In this document: positions 46,601 to 61,600 of the stretch, one piece after another
Layout: each line of letters begins with the position of its first letter
Position numbering within the stretch: position 1 is the first letter of the stretch
Assembly: GCA_009617715.1 (NCBI GenBank)
Contig: VTFK01000122.1
Span: 1,054,001 to 1,118,000, forward strand
From: Plectrocnemia conspersa
Lineage: Eukaryota > Arthropoda > Insecta > Trichoptera > Polycentropodidae
DNA length: 64,000 nucleotides
Direction of reading: 5' to 3'
The notes under the pieces: generated by a model
Seen by the model: only the letters and a program-made list of their open reading frames with translations
The model's database searches: none
What the model was told of the DNA's origin: nothing
Program-made: the position numbers and the translations under genes

Positions 46601-49600
46601 AAACTATATTTTTTTTAATTTGCTGTTAAAACGTTAACTCGTTAAAAAGTTATGATAGTTTAAAACAAATTAAGGTTCTAATTTTCGCAAATAAGCCCCG
46701 CCGCATGACTTAATTTTTAGAAATAATGCCCGGTATGCAATGTGTTAAATAAAATGGTAAATTAGTGAAATATATAAAATGCATTTTATTGACAAATGCC
46801 CGTTTTAAGAAAATTGATGCGTGGTCAATTAACCGTTAGGTTGTAGATAGTTTTAGGATTACTAAAAATGAATCTATTATATAAAGAGTTGAATGCCAGA
46901 GCGATCTATCGACATTTTTTTTTACTTTTAATAGTACACTTGATCACGATTCAAAAGCGATAGCATAAGGGTATAATGTAAATTTTACTTCAGTGACAGT
47001 CGTGTCGATAGCAATACAATTTTTCGGACCAAAATCGATGTTTTACAATCATATCCCTGTCATAAAACCACCGATGTACAAATTCGTATGTTTTTTCCGT
47101 CTGGCCTACCATTTATTTTACCGTTTTAATTCCGCCCGCTTTTAAAAAAACGATGAGATATTGGATTACTTTTGAATATGATTCGAGGAAGATGGAATGG
47201 AGCTACTTCATGCATATTCATGATTATTATTTTTTTACTTTTAAAAGTTTCATTGAAAGAAAATGTAACGAAACCATAAGGATTTATTTATACCTTTTCT
47301 GTATATCGGCCAAATTGTTATGCACCATCGTCATCCTTCTTCTCAGTTAGTTTATTTAAGCTCATTGAGGCCGACTGGTAAACTGTATCAAGGATGTTTG
47401 CGAAAGAGTGTTTCGATTGCATGTCATTAAGTAGATATGTTATTAACATGAACTTATTGATGAACAAACTTTTGAATAGTAGTGCTTTCTTTATTGTAGA
47501 TTGTCGCAGAAACGCAATGAACTGATTACTTTATTAATGATTTTTAGCATTAAGCGTCTTAAACATATTAGTTAATAAATTTGCAAGAAAATTCTTATAC
47601 TCATATTATCTAATAATAATAAGAAAAAAATATTACCGCTTAGTATCTTCATCTATCTCCTGTACTTTGATTGAACTACTTGTCATTATCTCGTCATAAA
47701 TCGTTCTCTGCATCTCTCCACATATTCCACCACAAATCTTCGCTTCAAATATCGTATAATCTTCTAAGAATCTCATCTTCGGGCAGTTTTTAAAAATATT
47801 TGTCTTCTGTATTTAATACTGGTTGACGGATTGGTACTCTTTGCTTATTAAAGTATCATTCTGATCTCATAACAAAGGACATTTTATTGATATTTCAAGC
47901 TAGGTGCTATTTATTCAACAGGGAATTATTTTGAGAGATACATATGTGCATTTAAATAAATACTTTGTTCCATAAAACGAATTGTTCATGTATTAATCTA
48001 AGGTAAATCTTCAGATTTTTTCTTCGTTGCAGAGAGTTATTCATGTGTTCTTTCCAACAGTAACGCACAAACAATTCGTTTTATGTAACAATAATTTTAT
48101 ATATTGCTCATTTAAATTGTCCTCTTCTCTTATTTTTTGTTACTCATTAATTTTAATGGCTAAGGAAAATTATTGATGACGAATTACTTGTATTTATATC
48201 GACTTTCAAAAATTTGTTTCGGTTTAACTAACATCAATGTTTTTCTGCTGACGAATGACCACTCATAAACAATGCTTTCATTTTTTACTACCTTGCGATA
48301 AGACTAATAAAATGTGACTCAAAGTAAATCTAATAATAATATTTGTTTTATAAGATACTTAACTACATATATCGCTAGCTTGCATACTCGTAACGAAAAA
48401 CGTAATTGTCTCAAAATTTAATTTAAACCTAAACTAATCACACCGTTAACATGCAACAAGTAGTACACAGCGAAAATCATATACAGTCATAAGATGCAGT
48501 ACGAACAATAGACTTTATAACGAAATATAAATGATCTTACCATATCATAGTCACAAAGTGTTACCTCTTGTTGAAATAAAATTTTATATGTAATTATTAA
48601 TGGTTTATATATTCTGTTTTAAATGGATTTCCGAGCCTTTGTTGATTCCACCTTAGCGAAAAGTGAATACCTTATATCAATTCCATTCGATTTCGCTTTT
48701 AATCTAACCGCGTTCTGTTGTATATGTACGTGCGTGCGTAACTTAACCGAAAGATAAAGTCGACAGGTTAATCGCGGCGGTCGCGAGCTTTCAGTCCGAT
48801 TGAGGTGTGGTTTAATTAAGTTTTTCACTTTCTGCCCTAGCGTTTGCGTGCTGTCAAATGTTGACGGGCGATTAAGCAAAAAGCGTTATTTTAGCGTTAT
48901 ATGCAATTTGCGTTGTCCTAGTCCTACTCTTAATTGTAATCGTGCTACTACAATATTAATTTGGTAGTATACAGTCGATACAAAACAAATTCTTTTTCCT
49001 AGCATAAAAAGAAAAACTGTTATCAGTATTGTTTTGTGTTACTATTTCAAAGTAAATCTTTTAGAGATGACAGACAGCCCATAAACTATTTGGTATGGGG
49101 CTAGATAAATTAAGTACCTGCCTTGATAGATACATATCTTTGACTAAAATAGGATAGGGATATTTGTCATTTAATTTTAGCTCTTATTTTGTCATAAATG
49201 AAATCTTAATCTCAAGAGAATATGTATTTATTTTAAGATATTTGATGAGCAAACTCAATAAATTTTCTTAAATCACGGTGGAATTAATTCGACTCTGCAT
49301 ACTACTACACATTGTAATTTCCCTTGTGTTTGTGGGCAAGTGGTGTCTAATCTGCAGCGATCCTGGGTATTTCTATTATTTTTGCACTTTAAATCACTCC
49401 AACGCATTACGTGGTCTTATCCTTCCGATATGTTAATATCGAAGGACTTCAATATATTATTGTAAGTCGGCCTGTCACTTATGACTAATGACAGCAACCA
49501 AAGTTGAAGCATTGAAGTATTATGTTGTGTTGTGTATTTTCTAAGACTGATCGATGAGCTAACTGTTTCACATATCTAATGTAATTGTTAGTTATTTAAT

Positions 49601-52600
49601 GTCATAAATGTATTTTAAATTGAAACATGCAACGTTAGCTATTTTTAGTGACTTGGTCGTTGCATGGATTCGATCTGTTTCATCACTTACCTGCTATTGA
49701 GTGACGCAAATTACGTTTAGACGTTAATTTCTAGCTCGATTGCAGTGCCAAACGTATATTTAAATCCTAATGTTTGTTTATGTATATTATGTGAAAAATG
49801 TTTAGATTTAATAATTGTCTCTAAAAGAATATTGCTATTTATTTTTCAATTGACTTTGTTTCTTGCACAATCTCAACTTTGTATGAAAGATATTTAATTT
49901 TAACGTTTTTATCACTGTGTAAAGACACACCCTTGGTCGATAGATACGAAGACTTCACGCCTTTAATTTATAGTTATAACTTGTGATATGGCTTTTATGG
50001 TTTGATGGCGTATTATTATGTATTTGATTAAATTGTTATCTATTCAATTAAAATAAAAAAAGAATAATATACTACCTAGTTATAAGATTTTTATTATCAA
50101 ATTACTGCGGTACATAGTACATACATACATACACCATGATTTCCTGAGATAAAAACGGGACAGGGCCGGGCCGTTGGGCGAAGCGAGGTGTAGACACACA
50201 CTCTCAAATAAATTAATATATTGTATTGTGGGAAACTAACCGGTGCATGCGTTTATCTTTATAAATACAAACTTTTGAAATTGGCTGTAAAATTTGTGCA
50301 ATAATGGCGATGTACAACGTTCCTTCCGATTCTCGATGATTCGAGTCAGAACCAGATTTCATTAGATTATACTCACTGCAAACTAATATGTACAAAATCG
50401 GTTCATGGACATCATTTCAGCCTTTTACAGAGGGAGAGGGGCTAAAAGTTGGCCAGTCAGTGGTCGTTTTTTATTATTTTCATTTTAATAAAATTCATAC
50501 ATTTTTCTGGACAAACTCAAAGGGGTTCTTGTTTAGAATCCACGTCAAAAACAATTAGTCGTTCTCAAAAGTAAAAAATCACGTCATATGGTCAGTCTAT
50601 ATATTACCTTATGTTTATACATAGTCGTCGTGTACCTTCGTGGGTTTTGACACGAATGACTAAAAATATTCATTTTATCGGGAAACGAATCAGGTGTAGT
50701 CAGGAACTGAACTAGATTGCGCATAACAAGAGGGGAGGGTGGTAAATACAATTATTTAAATACATTCTACCACATCTTGTTAAAAATAGGTTACTCAAAT
50801 TTATATAGTAAGTTGACTGGTTTAATGTTTCTAACCCTAAGGGATGTTGTTTCGCAGCCAGTTGGAAACTGATAATAATTTATTGTATAATATTACATAA
50901 ATATATTGCGACATATTATGGTGAGCGAGTGTTGTTATTCTCCGAGTGGTGGTGGATAAGCTGGCGGAGAGATGATGTCCAGTGGATGGTTCTCTGAAGT
51001 CTTACAGTTGTACGATGTCAATTCCTCTCTGCGGTGATCGTCTGGGAGTACCTCCTTGGCTCTGACCGTCAGCACACCGTCTGCCCTCTCCTCATTGGAG
51101 ACCAGCCTTTAGTATCAAAGGTTGCAAAGCTCGCTGTCGAATCACAACCATGCAGCGACTTTCCAGCCAATTGTTGCACCCGTTGACCAACGAAATATGT
51201 CCACGCCTATAGAAAGTGACATTTGCTTGATGGACATCTTCGGAGACTGAATGGCGCAACGGAAATATTGTGACTTTATGGTGCTTTTCGGTGATATATT
51301 GTTTCCGTGCCCGCTACGCAACAAAGAAATATTATATCTATGCATCGGAGAGTAATTACGTGTTATTTATGTGTTAACCTTTTTTTCTGGACGTTCTTGT
51401 AGCGTTCATCCTTATTATGTCGTGGTTACTGTTTTTACCCGAATGATGATTTTATATTTCCAAGTTGGTACTAGCTAATTAAATCCTAACTAATTTTGCA
51501 AATCGAATTCCAGTGGAGACGCTGCTGTAGAATTAGCATTAAGGTTAAATTAGAGGTCAAAAATGTGCAACGGTTGACGATAGTTTTGCTATTGCTTCAA
51601 CATAGACTTCGAAATGTCGTTCATAATATTTTTTTTCATTGTGCGAACAAATGAACCTTTATATTTTTCTTTAGTGTATTTGTATAATTTTCGAAAATTT
51701 CACGCTACTTTATTGTCCTAAGAAAATATTACCTAGAAAATAAATCAAATACATAAAATATTCCGTTTCTAGAATGCTTCTGATGATAGTATGACATGGT
51801 GTTGTTCGTATGTGTCTGTGAATTCGACCTAGGCTTTTCCGCGTGAATTATGGATGCGCGCAAATATTCTCACTTTTTTCAAGTCATATTATTGGACGTC
51901 CATCGCAGCCACGTGACTCGCCCGGTGTGAGCTGTCCTTCACCCTAACATCTGGTCGTGTATGAAGGTTGGCTGAATTATTTATCGAAGGAACGTCGTTG
52001 GTGAGAGAGAGGGAGATATTCGATTAAAACGACCGCATTAAAAATGTATTTGTCCGAGACGGTGCCGACTTATGATAATTAACAGGTTTAGAAAAAAATT
52101 AAATTAAAAATTTAAGTGACACTAATAGTTTCTTTAAGTAATGTGGAAAATGTTGTATACATTGTTATATTGCTTAATTAACAAAACATTAGCTTCTTGG
52201 CTCTATGTCACATTTGTTAACTTTTTAACGCTTTGGATAACAGTCTCATATTGGGCCAGTCCTCTGCGAGGTAGTCACAATTTTTTATTCTACTTTTCGG
52301 CGTTTTCCATTACCCATTTCGTCACTCCCATCTAAGGAAGTTTTCATCTATAATTTCTTGGCAACTGAAATAATCACTTTAATATTCCGATGTAACAGTA
52401 AAATAGTTTGAAAACGAGCAAGAGAGAGACAAATATAACACATGCATATACGCATAATGAAGTATGGTAAAAATATTAAAATGTTTTTTTTCCTTAAAAA
52501 TATTTATAAATGGTAGCATTTATCGCTAGGGATTTAAAAAACGTCATATAAGTGGTAGGGTTGAATGTTGTATTTAACTGGATCTGCCGGAAACTGTATT

Positions 52601-55600
52601 CAAATTTACCCAATATCTCTTTAATCTTTTATAAATGATGGGTGAGAAGACTTTATTTATCATCGTAATTACCTTACTGTAATTTGCAGTTTGTTGCTAC
52701 CTTTTTGGTATAGGTATAATCCTTCCTATATCTTAGTCATCAGGAAATACTTTGGAGATTAATTTAAGCACATAACTCATTAGGATTTTCCATCCATTCT
52801 TCAATTGCTCATCTGATATTGTGTTCCAGATGCTTTGTTGGTTTGTTATGTATTTATATTATCAATATATGTATGGATATTATAAATGTGTGTATATTAT
52901 ACTCCCATAAGTTACATTTAGCTCATTGTTATAGCACATACACTAGCGTACATGTACGACCTAGATCAGGGGTCAGAGAACCGAGGTTAATATGTATCAA
53001 AGATATAATTTTTCGAGCAAATGATTATAAAGGGACTCCTTGAACCTCGATTAAATTATTGAATTGAACGCATTGCATTTCAGAATAGTACAATAAATTA
53101 TTTTTTTGTATGTCAAAAGCTATTGAAGTTTTCTAAATTACACACGAAAAAGCGATCATTACACAATATATCGTTGTACAAAAATATATATTTTTAGGTA
53201 ATAATCTAAAAAAAGTACGCAGACCACTGACCTAGATCGATGTTTAGTTCATTGGCTTGAGGAAAAGCTAGGAATGGCGTATGATAGGAATACTGATTAT
53301 GGGATGTTTTTTTTGCTTTTACTCTAGTCGACTGTGAATATTCAGATCGGTAGTGATGTTTCATTAGTTTATAACTTTATGACAAGTTGTTATCATTTGT
53401 TCGAATACGTCTGTGATATATTTCAGTAAACTGTCGCTGCTTTTACTCAAAGTAAATTTTGTTACACGATACACGTGTTACGGAAATGCTATGTTTCGTA
53501 ACAAAGTAGGTATGTGGTGGAAAATCCAAGAGTGACGTGTTATCGCACTCACTCTTTGTACGGTACAATTAATATCATAAAGTTATTTAAGTTCAAATAG
53601 CAGATTTCTTTTCATGATTATTAATACTTTTAACGAGTTGTAGCTGTAACGAACTTACATATGCATATTTTGACACAATTTTGTTGCATAAATGCATTAT
53701 TTATGCTAAACAGAAAAAAATACTGATTGCATAAACTAGCTGTCGATTTCATGGATTATTAAAGTTTAATTAAAACCGTAAATTAATTACATATTTTCAT
53801 AATACTCATATCTGATTCGTATTTGGCAACTGTTTATATTATTTTGTCTCAGACGCGGCTTTTATTACCATGCATGCATATTTTTATAATTTTTCATTTA
53901 ATATATTTTCGAAACTTTTAAAACCCATTGTCTCCAGCACGGTGGACCTGATCGGACTATTGAATTATTGTCTGTGTCGATTCGGCGTTAGTTCCGCTGG
54001 ATTCGAGTTCGGGCTGAACTCTCGTATATTCCAAGACGAAGCGAAGTCCAGATAGTTCTGATGTTAGTTGAATGTGAAGTTTTATAACAGAGTTCTGGCT
54101 TATATACGATCAGGAAAACGGGAAGAGGCGAATGTAACCACTACCCCTTCGACCACTTTACCAATATGGATGATTTGTGGCGGAACTGGTATATTTATTT
54201 TTATTTGATATCCTATTAGACTTTTTTAGCCTTTGATATGAATTTTAAGGTACTGTTTTCAGAGTGCACATTATTTCGTTAATTGTATCGGCACGATTGA
54301 TCTTGTTTTAGTATTAATTGCTTTCGACAAGGAGATACATAGCTGGTGTTTTATAGTCCTGCGTTCCTTTTGGGGAGGCCGCTCGCTTCTGTATTAGATT
54401 ACTCGTTTTAATTTAAAAAAATTAATAAGTCCTCCTAATATGTACTAGTAAGATACTAGTACATAAATATATTATTATAATTATGCACGAATATAATATT
54501 TTACGGAAATTTCATATTAACATTAACTTGACTTTTACTTTAAGAGTACACATGTCTCGACATAAAGGTCAGTTGTCATATGCTCGTTAAAAATATTTAT
54601 AAATATTAAACTTTATTATAGTAAAATGTTGATATGAAGATCATTTATTTAATATAAAAGCTTAAAATAAAACAACTGCTGATTATGTTATTAGTTAACT
54701 GTAAATTGAGAAAAATCTTGTAAATTTCTGTATTCTCAGTTAGTACTTCATATGCGAATATTAAATTATACGTTAGGTGTAAACTAGACATTATATATTG
54801 ATTTATACACACGTAAAACATAATTCGGTGATTCAGTTACAATTTATATCATAATTATATTTATTATAAATCGGCTTTGGTCACAGTTGATCATGATCGA
54901 TCGACAAATCGCAGAAAAGTGACTATTCAATCAAAGATGTTAATTTTTGAACATTTAGCTACTATAATAAGAATTGATTTTAAAGATTTGCTTATAGTCT
55001 TGCTACTTTCGATTAAAAACCTGAATATTGTACAATACATAGTTATATATTCAGGGTTGTATTGTGTAATCAATTAATGAGGTTTTGGCTTTGGTTGTGA
55101 AATTCAATTATAAAATAGTTTATTATATTAACACAATAATTTGTTAATGATGAAAAATAATTGTAAATTTAAACAACACTTGTCCCTAAATTGTAAAATC
55201 TTTCTTCTTTAAAATATGTACACAAATATCAAATCAAGGCTATGAGATATTATATCTAATTCGATTCAATAATTGGAAACACATATGTTTTTATTTAATT
55301 GTTTAACTATAGATTACATATTGAAATATTATTTAAAATTTCGTTTTTAATACATAACACAAAAATGAAATAGTTGTTTTATTATTTTATTGTGTCTATA
55401 GTCCAAGGACCTAAGTACATATTTGTAAATATATGTTTGTTTATCAGGCAAACGATTCCAAGAATCGAATGTTTCACACACTGTCACGAGACAATTAGTA
55501 CGTACAGCACACTTGAACTTCAGGGCAAGGTTCACTAGTTTGTAAAAGTTAGTTTAGCATTCGCGGAGACGATATTCAAGGACCAACTGTATGGGGGGAA

Positions 55601-58600
55601 ATTCACGGCTATTGTTGCGAATTTCTAATTAGTATGACGTGACTGGTGCCAGTTTTACCAGTTTTCAGAGTGCATTACAAACTTTAGAATTATCATTGCT
55701 GGTGATATTCTGATTCTATTAGCGATTTTTGAGATTTCGAAATTATTAAACAGCGATTACTACGAAACGGATATGTTTTTCATTAACGATCAATTTTCTT
55801 TACACGTAGAGCTTATTAATTCGACATTTGCTAGAGTTCTCATAATTTGTTAACAATTCATGCGATGGGAATTATACAACGTTTAACATGCTGGCGAATA
55901 GGTTAAACTTTTATAGTTATCGTGTCGGTTTTAAGTGTCTGATATACGAGTATGATTTTAACTATATATTATAATAATACGTTTTTCGATTTATAATTCA
56001 TATATAGTGAATATTAGACGAGTTCATAATATATGAAAAACTTTTTAGATCAGCGCTAGCTTTTATGATTATTAATTATTAATCAAACAAAAAAACTCTT
56101 GCATAAATTATAAGTGATTACTTTAATTCTTAATTTTAATATTTAGTTAGTACATGGTGGTTTAACATACTGTAATTAATTTAGACTAGAGATAAACCCA
56201 CGTGTGAATTGGCACTGTATTTGGAAGGTTCTTCTCATTAGTAAACTTCGCATTTATGAATAACACTTGATATATACAGAGTTAGATATATAAAATAGTG
56301 TACGATAAGGATACCTTCTTTGGGAGATTGTATTTGACTTATTAAAGTATAGTGAATTCAACATTAAGGTGAAAACTCTCGAAAGATTTTTTCGTTAACC
56401 AGAGTATTTTTAACGTGCTACGCATTCTATTTTATTTAAACATTATTATATATTATATAAATGCAGTTAAAAAAGCAAAAGCAAGAAATTGAGAATGAAT
56501 CACGAGAAAAATGGAATCTGTTAATTTAACATAATTTTTTTATCTTTGAGGCAATAATATTGGTGTGAACTGTAATCAAATCTAATTATTCAGATCAATT
56601 GCCAGAAGGATTTTAACCCAGATTCTAAGTCTGAGGTGTTTGTGAGATTATCAGTTATGTAAATCATTTATTCGAGTTGCTTTTATAGCTCTACTTTTAC
56701 TGCTTATTAAACTACAGTTATGGTTTTTAATTGCTTCAAAGGCATAAATCATTTCAGCGTAGGTCTTAATGATGTTTTTTGTCCAGTACGCTTAATCACT
56801 AACTTTTGGGTAGCACTGCTCGATTGGCTTTCGCCTAAATTGAAATCTCACTGATAGACGGCGCCCCGCAGCGCTCGTCATTTTCCCTTTCTACGTTATT
56901 GATGGTGCTTTTCTATTTTCGAATTGCGTTCTCCATAGTCCTCCAATCGTCCGTCGCCGCTGATAGCGCGATCGTGAAAATTGCCGCCAGCTATATAGAA
57001 CACTATGTACAGTCGGGGTGTGGCGCCCTAGTTTCAGCTGTTCAGTTTTTATTATTTTTGGTTCACTTTTTTGACGTCAATTTCCTTCGCTCTTTCTCTT
57101 TTGTAAAGTCGACCCTCCTGCCCGTTAATAGAAAAGCAGATTGCCCCCGGTCGGTGCCGAAATGCCATGGCATTTCGCATAGGCAGTTGCCGTCCTAATT
57201 CTATTGGCTTTGGCATTTACAAACTTGCGTCCGGAGTTTCGTTCGAACAATGCGATCTATCCGCGGAGGCATTAATGTACGTTTTATTGTTGTCATTGTA
57301 TTATGGACGAGGCGATTTTTTGGCTGCTGGCGCATTGAATGCTTATTTTGATACCATAGGCATCATAATGCCTGCAGTGCGAACTATATGCATCGAAATA
57401 TCCCCAGCCATATGCATCGAAAATCTTTTACAACTTTATTTCAATAATATTCATTGAGACGTCATTAGATGTTCATGCTCATGTTTTTTTTTCAATAATA
57501 GGACACCAAAGGAATAAAACCTTAGACTATGCTGCTTTTAGAATACTAAAAACTATTATTTCATCTGCCATTCAAGTTTTAAAAACAAATATTTGAGCAG
57601 CTTGTGCTGCCGACCATGGCTTGCGGATGTAAGACGTGGAACATAACAACAGTTTAAAAGCTCAGAGTAATGGAAGGTCAATATTGCGAATCTCCATTTG
57701 AGAAAAAATTAAATGGTAATGTGACTAGTATTGCTCTAAGAACTACCAACAGTGGGTTCGGTACATAATGTACGAGTGTAGATGAATAAAAAAAATCGAT
57801 AATTGAAGGTCATTGATAGATAGAAAAGAGTATGGCAGATGGATGATATTTTAAAATATCCGGAGCACGGAAGCGACTGACCGAATAAACTAACATAAAA
57901 CTTTAATTACTTAATGAAGTTTAGATTTTCTCTCTATCTATTAAAAGAAGTTCGGTTTTTACGCGGCTTGTATTGTCTATTATTTAGAGAAAGTTTATAT
58001 GATTTGTTATTATTATTCTTTTTTTGAATTCCTTAAACTTATTCCTTTAATTTTATTTTCTAAAATTATAAGGGTTTGTTATGAAGTAAAAAATAACGTA
58101 CTAAATAATTATTACGATTTTTTAAAATCAAGTAAAAAGATCTGTATGCGAATGTTACTTCAATGCGAAGCAAAAACTATAACTCCAAGATATACCAATG
58201 TTTGACTGTATTAGAGAATTGATACATGATTTATATAATGATACACGAGTATATATTGTAATTATTTAATTTAATTTGTAACTGTATTACGGAGGAAAAC
58301 CTAAACATTTATAGAGATATTTAAATAATAAGATAACGTGTACACTTGGTGTACATCACAGAAGGGCAAACGTTGATATCGATTTTCTAACTATTTACGC
58401 CTGATATTAATTGGACGTGATTTTTTTATTTATCATTTTCTATATGTCTGTATTTATTCGGTCAGTAAATTTGTTATCTATTTTAAAATTAAATGGCGAA
58501 TCATAACCATGCATCGACCATTCAGCCAATTGCTGCACTTGCTTATTTGACCAACGAAATATGTTCACGCCTCTAGAAAGTGACATTTGCTTGATGGACA

Positions 58601-61600
58601 TATTTGGAGGTCGAATTGTGCAACGGAAATATTGTGACTTTACGGTGCTTTTTGTCGTCCAGTGATATAATGTTTCCTTGCTTGTTACGCAACAAAGAAA
58701 TATTCTTTCTATGCTTTGGAAAATAAAACGTGTTATGTTTTACCCTTTTTTCCTGGACGATACGAGAGCGTTTTTATGGTCCGTTTCTTTTTACTATTTT
58801 GTCACGTTTATTTATATTATTGTCGTGGTTACGGTAATTAAGTGCGAGAGTTTCAAGACGAACCCCTGTATTATATTTTGATATTGTAACAGATCGATAA
58901 TATGCATTCCTCGACATTATGCGTTATAAAAGTGTTCCATAAAAAAAATGCCTGTTAGATATTTGTATACTAAAATCACATACTATATCGAATGACTGTA
59001 TATTAACCGCAAGTGTTTTAACCATAAATACTTCCCTCGATGACTTGGGAGTGACGTTCAAGTAATCTAGTAAGATTTAATAGGCACATTACCAAAGTTT
59101 ATGATTAGAAGTAGAGGATACTCTGCTTCGTTATGCGGAGCGCGTCTCACTTAAGCAAGTTCTTGGCGATTCGCGTTTTGAACGATATGCTAGTGTGAAG
59201 TGTCCTCGAATATGGCTCTATTGTCTGGAGTCCTAGCGATGCGAAGTACTCATTGTTGTTCATTCAGATAAAATTTCGTATATACATATACATACAAGAG
59301 CGTTATATTATAAATATATATGTGATAGGATAGGCGTTGGGGTTCAAAGATTTCACAAAACGTTTATAAAAATCTTCTCAACGTATTATTTAATTGACTC
59401 TCAAAAGTTTTTTGGACAAATTATTCCTTTGAGCCACGATCTAATTATTTAGCTAACCTAAATCCAAATGTTATTTCTGCCGTTTTGATGCGTACAACCC
59501 ATTTTTCTCGCGCGTCGGTCTTTCGAGAAACTCGCTACGTGTACACATACATATAATGAACGTTTACGTTCACGTTGAATGGGTAGCGTGTCGGGTTCGA
59601 AAATCAATCGCTTTGAAGTTTGTCATATATTAAATTCTGCGAAGTCGTTAAATGGCCCCTGTAATCTTCTCGGCTTTGTTGGGCTTGGCCCACCTCGATG
59701 GATTTAAGCGATGCGATATTAATCGGCGGTGGTCAAAGTCGTTTACCCATCTGGACGGACACGTTAACGATCACCGGAATGACTTGGCAATATGTTGTCT
59801 TGGGGTCGGTATCGATTTTGGATTTGCCAGTCGTATAATAAAAATGTGTCATTCCCTCGGGGGTTGGATGTTTGTGGACCTTTAAAATATGTGAATTATA
59901 TAAAAAATTATAAATGTCATTTTTCTTCAACATGTGACGCAATACCTTCACTGTCTATTGATACATGAGACGATTGATTTTATTTATTTCATGTTTTTTA
60001 TTTAAAAAAATAAAAAAAAACATCTAGAAGAATGGAATTATTTAAAATTATACTATTTATAAAAATACCATTCCGAGAGTCATTTGCTGATTGACATTGT
60101 TATTACGGCTTCTTAATTTTGGTATAAACGGTCAGTAAAGTTTCGATTGCGGCTATTAATTAACTTGTAATAGCGGCAATATCAAAAGTAATTTCTTTTT
60201 TCATTATATACGTACATAATTACAATATTTTTTGAAGGATTATATATAATTTCATTTAATGTCTAGTAATGAATATAATAGTTTCTGTTAAAATTTCAAT
60301 ATAACTAATCATTTCAATTTATAACTAACATTAATTCAATTACTATCCAAAATCAAACAAAATTTTTAAACCAATAACTACAACTTGTGGATTACGGACC
60401 ACAAGTTGTAGTTATTGGTTTATAAATATTTATTAGATTAACACTTTTTAATTGAAATATGTGTTTATTATGGATAAATTATATTTCCGATAGACAATAA
60501 ATATAAAAAACTTTTGGTTAATTGATACTACCAGGGTTGTGGAATTGGAGTCAGCATTTTAAGTCGAATTTTGAGTCGAAGTCGGATAAAAAAATGGAAC
60601 GACACCAACTCCTTTTTTTCTTTAATATAAATAAGAATGTTTGGTTTTGTAAAAATTACATAATTTTTTATTATCAAAATTTGGGAATTTTTCATGCTAA
60701 ATGATTTAAAATAAATATTTTTCTATTTTTTTATAATTTTAAAATAATTGTCATTATTTCTATTGCTATCAATTTTATACGTTGTAAAAAAATGTTAAAA
60801 TGTTAAATATTTTTAAAATTGTTGAAGTCGGAGTCGGTTAATTTTAAAATGACTTCATAGCCCTGATTATAGCTTTAATGTACTTCGTGGATTTTTAAAT
60901 TATAATAATAATACACGCCGTATTTATTTATATTAATACTCAGCTCAATATATGCAATTTTGTATTTGTGATTAGTAAATTTAAAATCTGACGTAAATCA
61001 TAAATTCCTCATAATATGATATCGAGTTCTATTCCATGTAGCTGTTAGCAGAATCTAATTTTATCAAATTATGTTATTATTAAAATACCGTTCCGTGTTT
61101 CCGAAGATATCTGTCGATCATTGCTACGTTATAAATTGCTTACAATAAGACAGATGATGTCCGTAGACCGGAAGCCGGTAAACTATTTTTCAATTTATAC
61201 ATAGGTGTGGTGAATTGAAATTATTCGCCTCACTATAAAAACGCCACTGTTGCTATAATAAAAAATACATAATCGTATAACTCATATCATTATATTTTTT
61301 ACATATACTGCACCGGCTTTAAAAAATCCATTGCTCTTTAGAACACGTTTATAAATATATACATAATCTCACTTCCTATTATATAAATGTGCTATATTGA
61401 ATGCCATTCGTTTCAAAATTTGCTCAGTTGCACTGGAGGACCCTACAGCAAATATATTCAAGCCTCCTCTGCCTGGACCATATTCTGCATACATCAAAGA
61501 GGTATTGTTTTAAATTAACAAATACGTATTTTTGCTTCTATTGTGCCATGAACAGGAGTAGTTACAAAGCTTGTATGGTTATTTTTGTTTACTTTTTCTG

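Noticed and set aside
47640..47810. Minus-strand 50-codon open segment with possible acceptor and donor (MRFLEDYTIFEAKICGG...)
   Set aside because: The acceptor lacks a pyrimidine tract, the length is within chance, and no neighbouring exon on that strand could be found.
55347..55535. Minus-strand DSWNRLPD as a LINE tail (RxxWNxLP motif)
   Set aside because: A single short motif with nothing else matching upstream; too weak to call.
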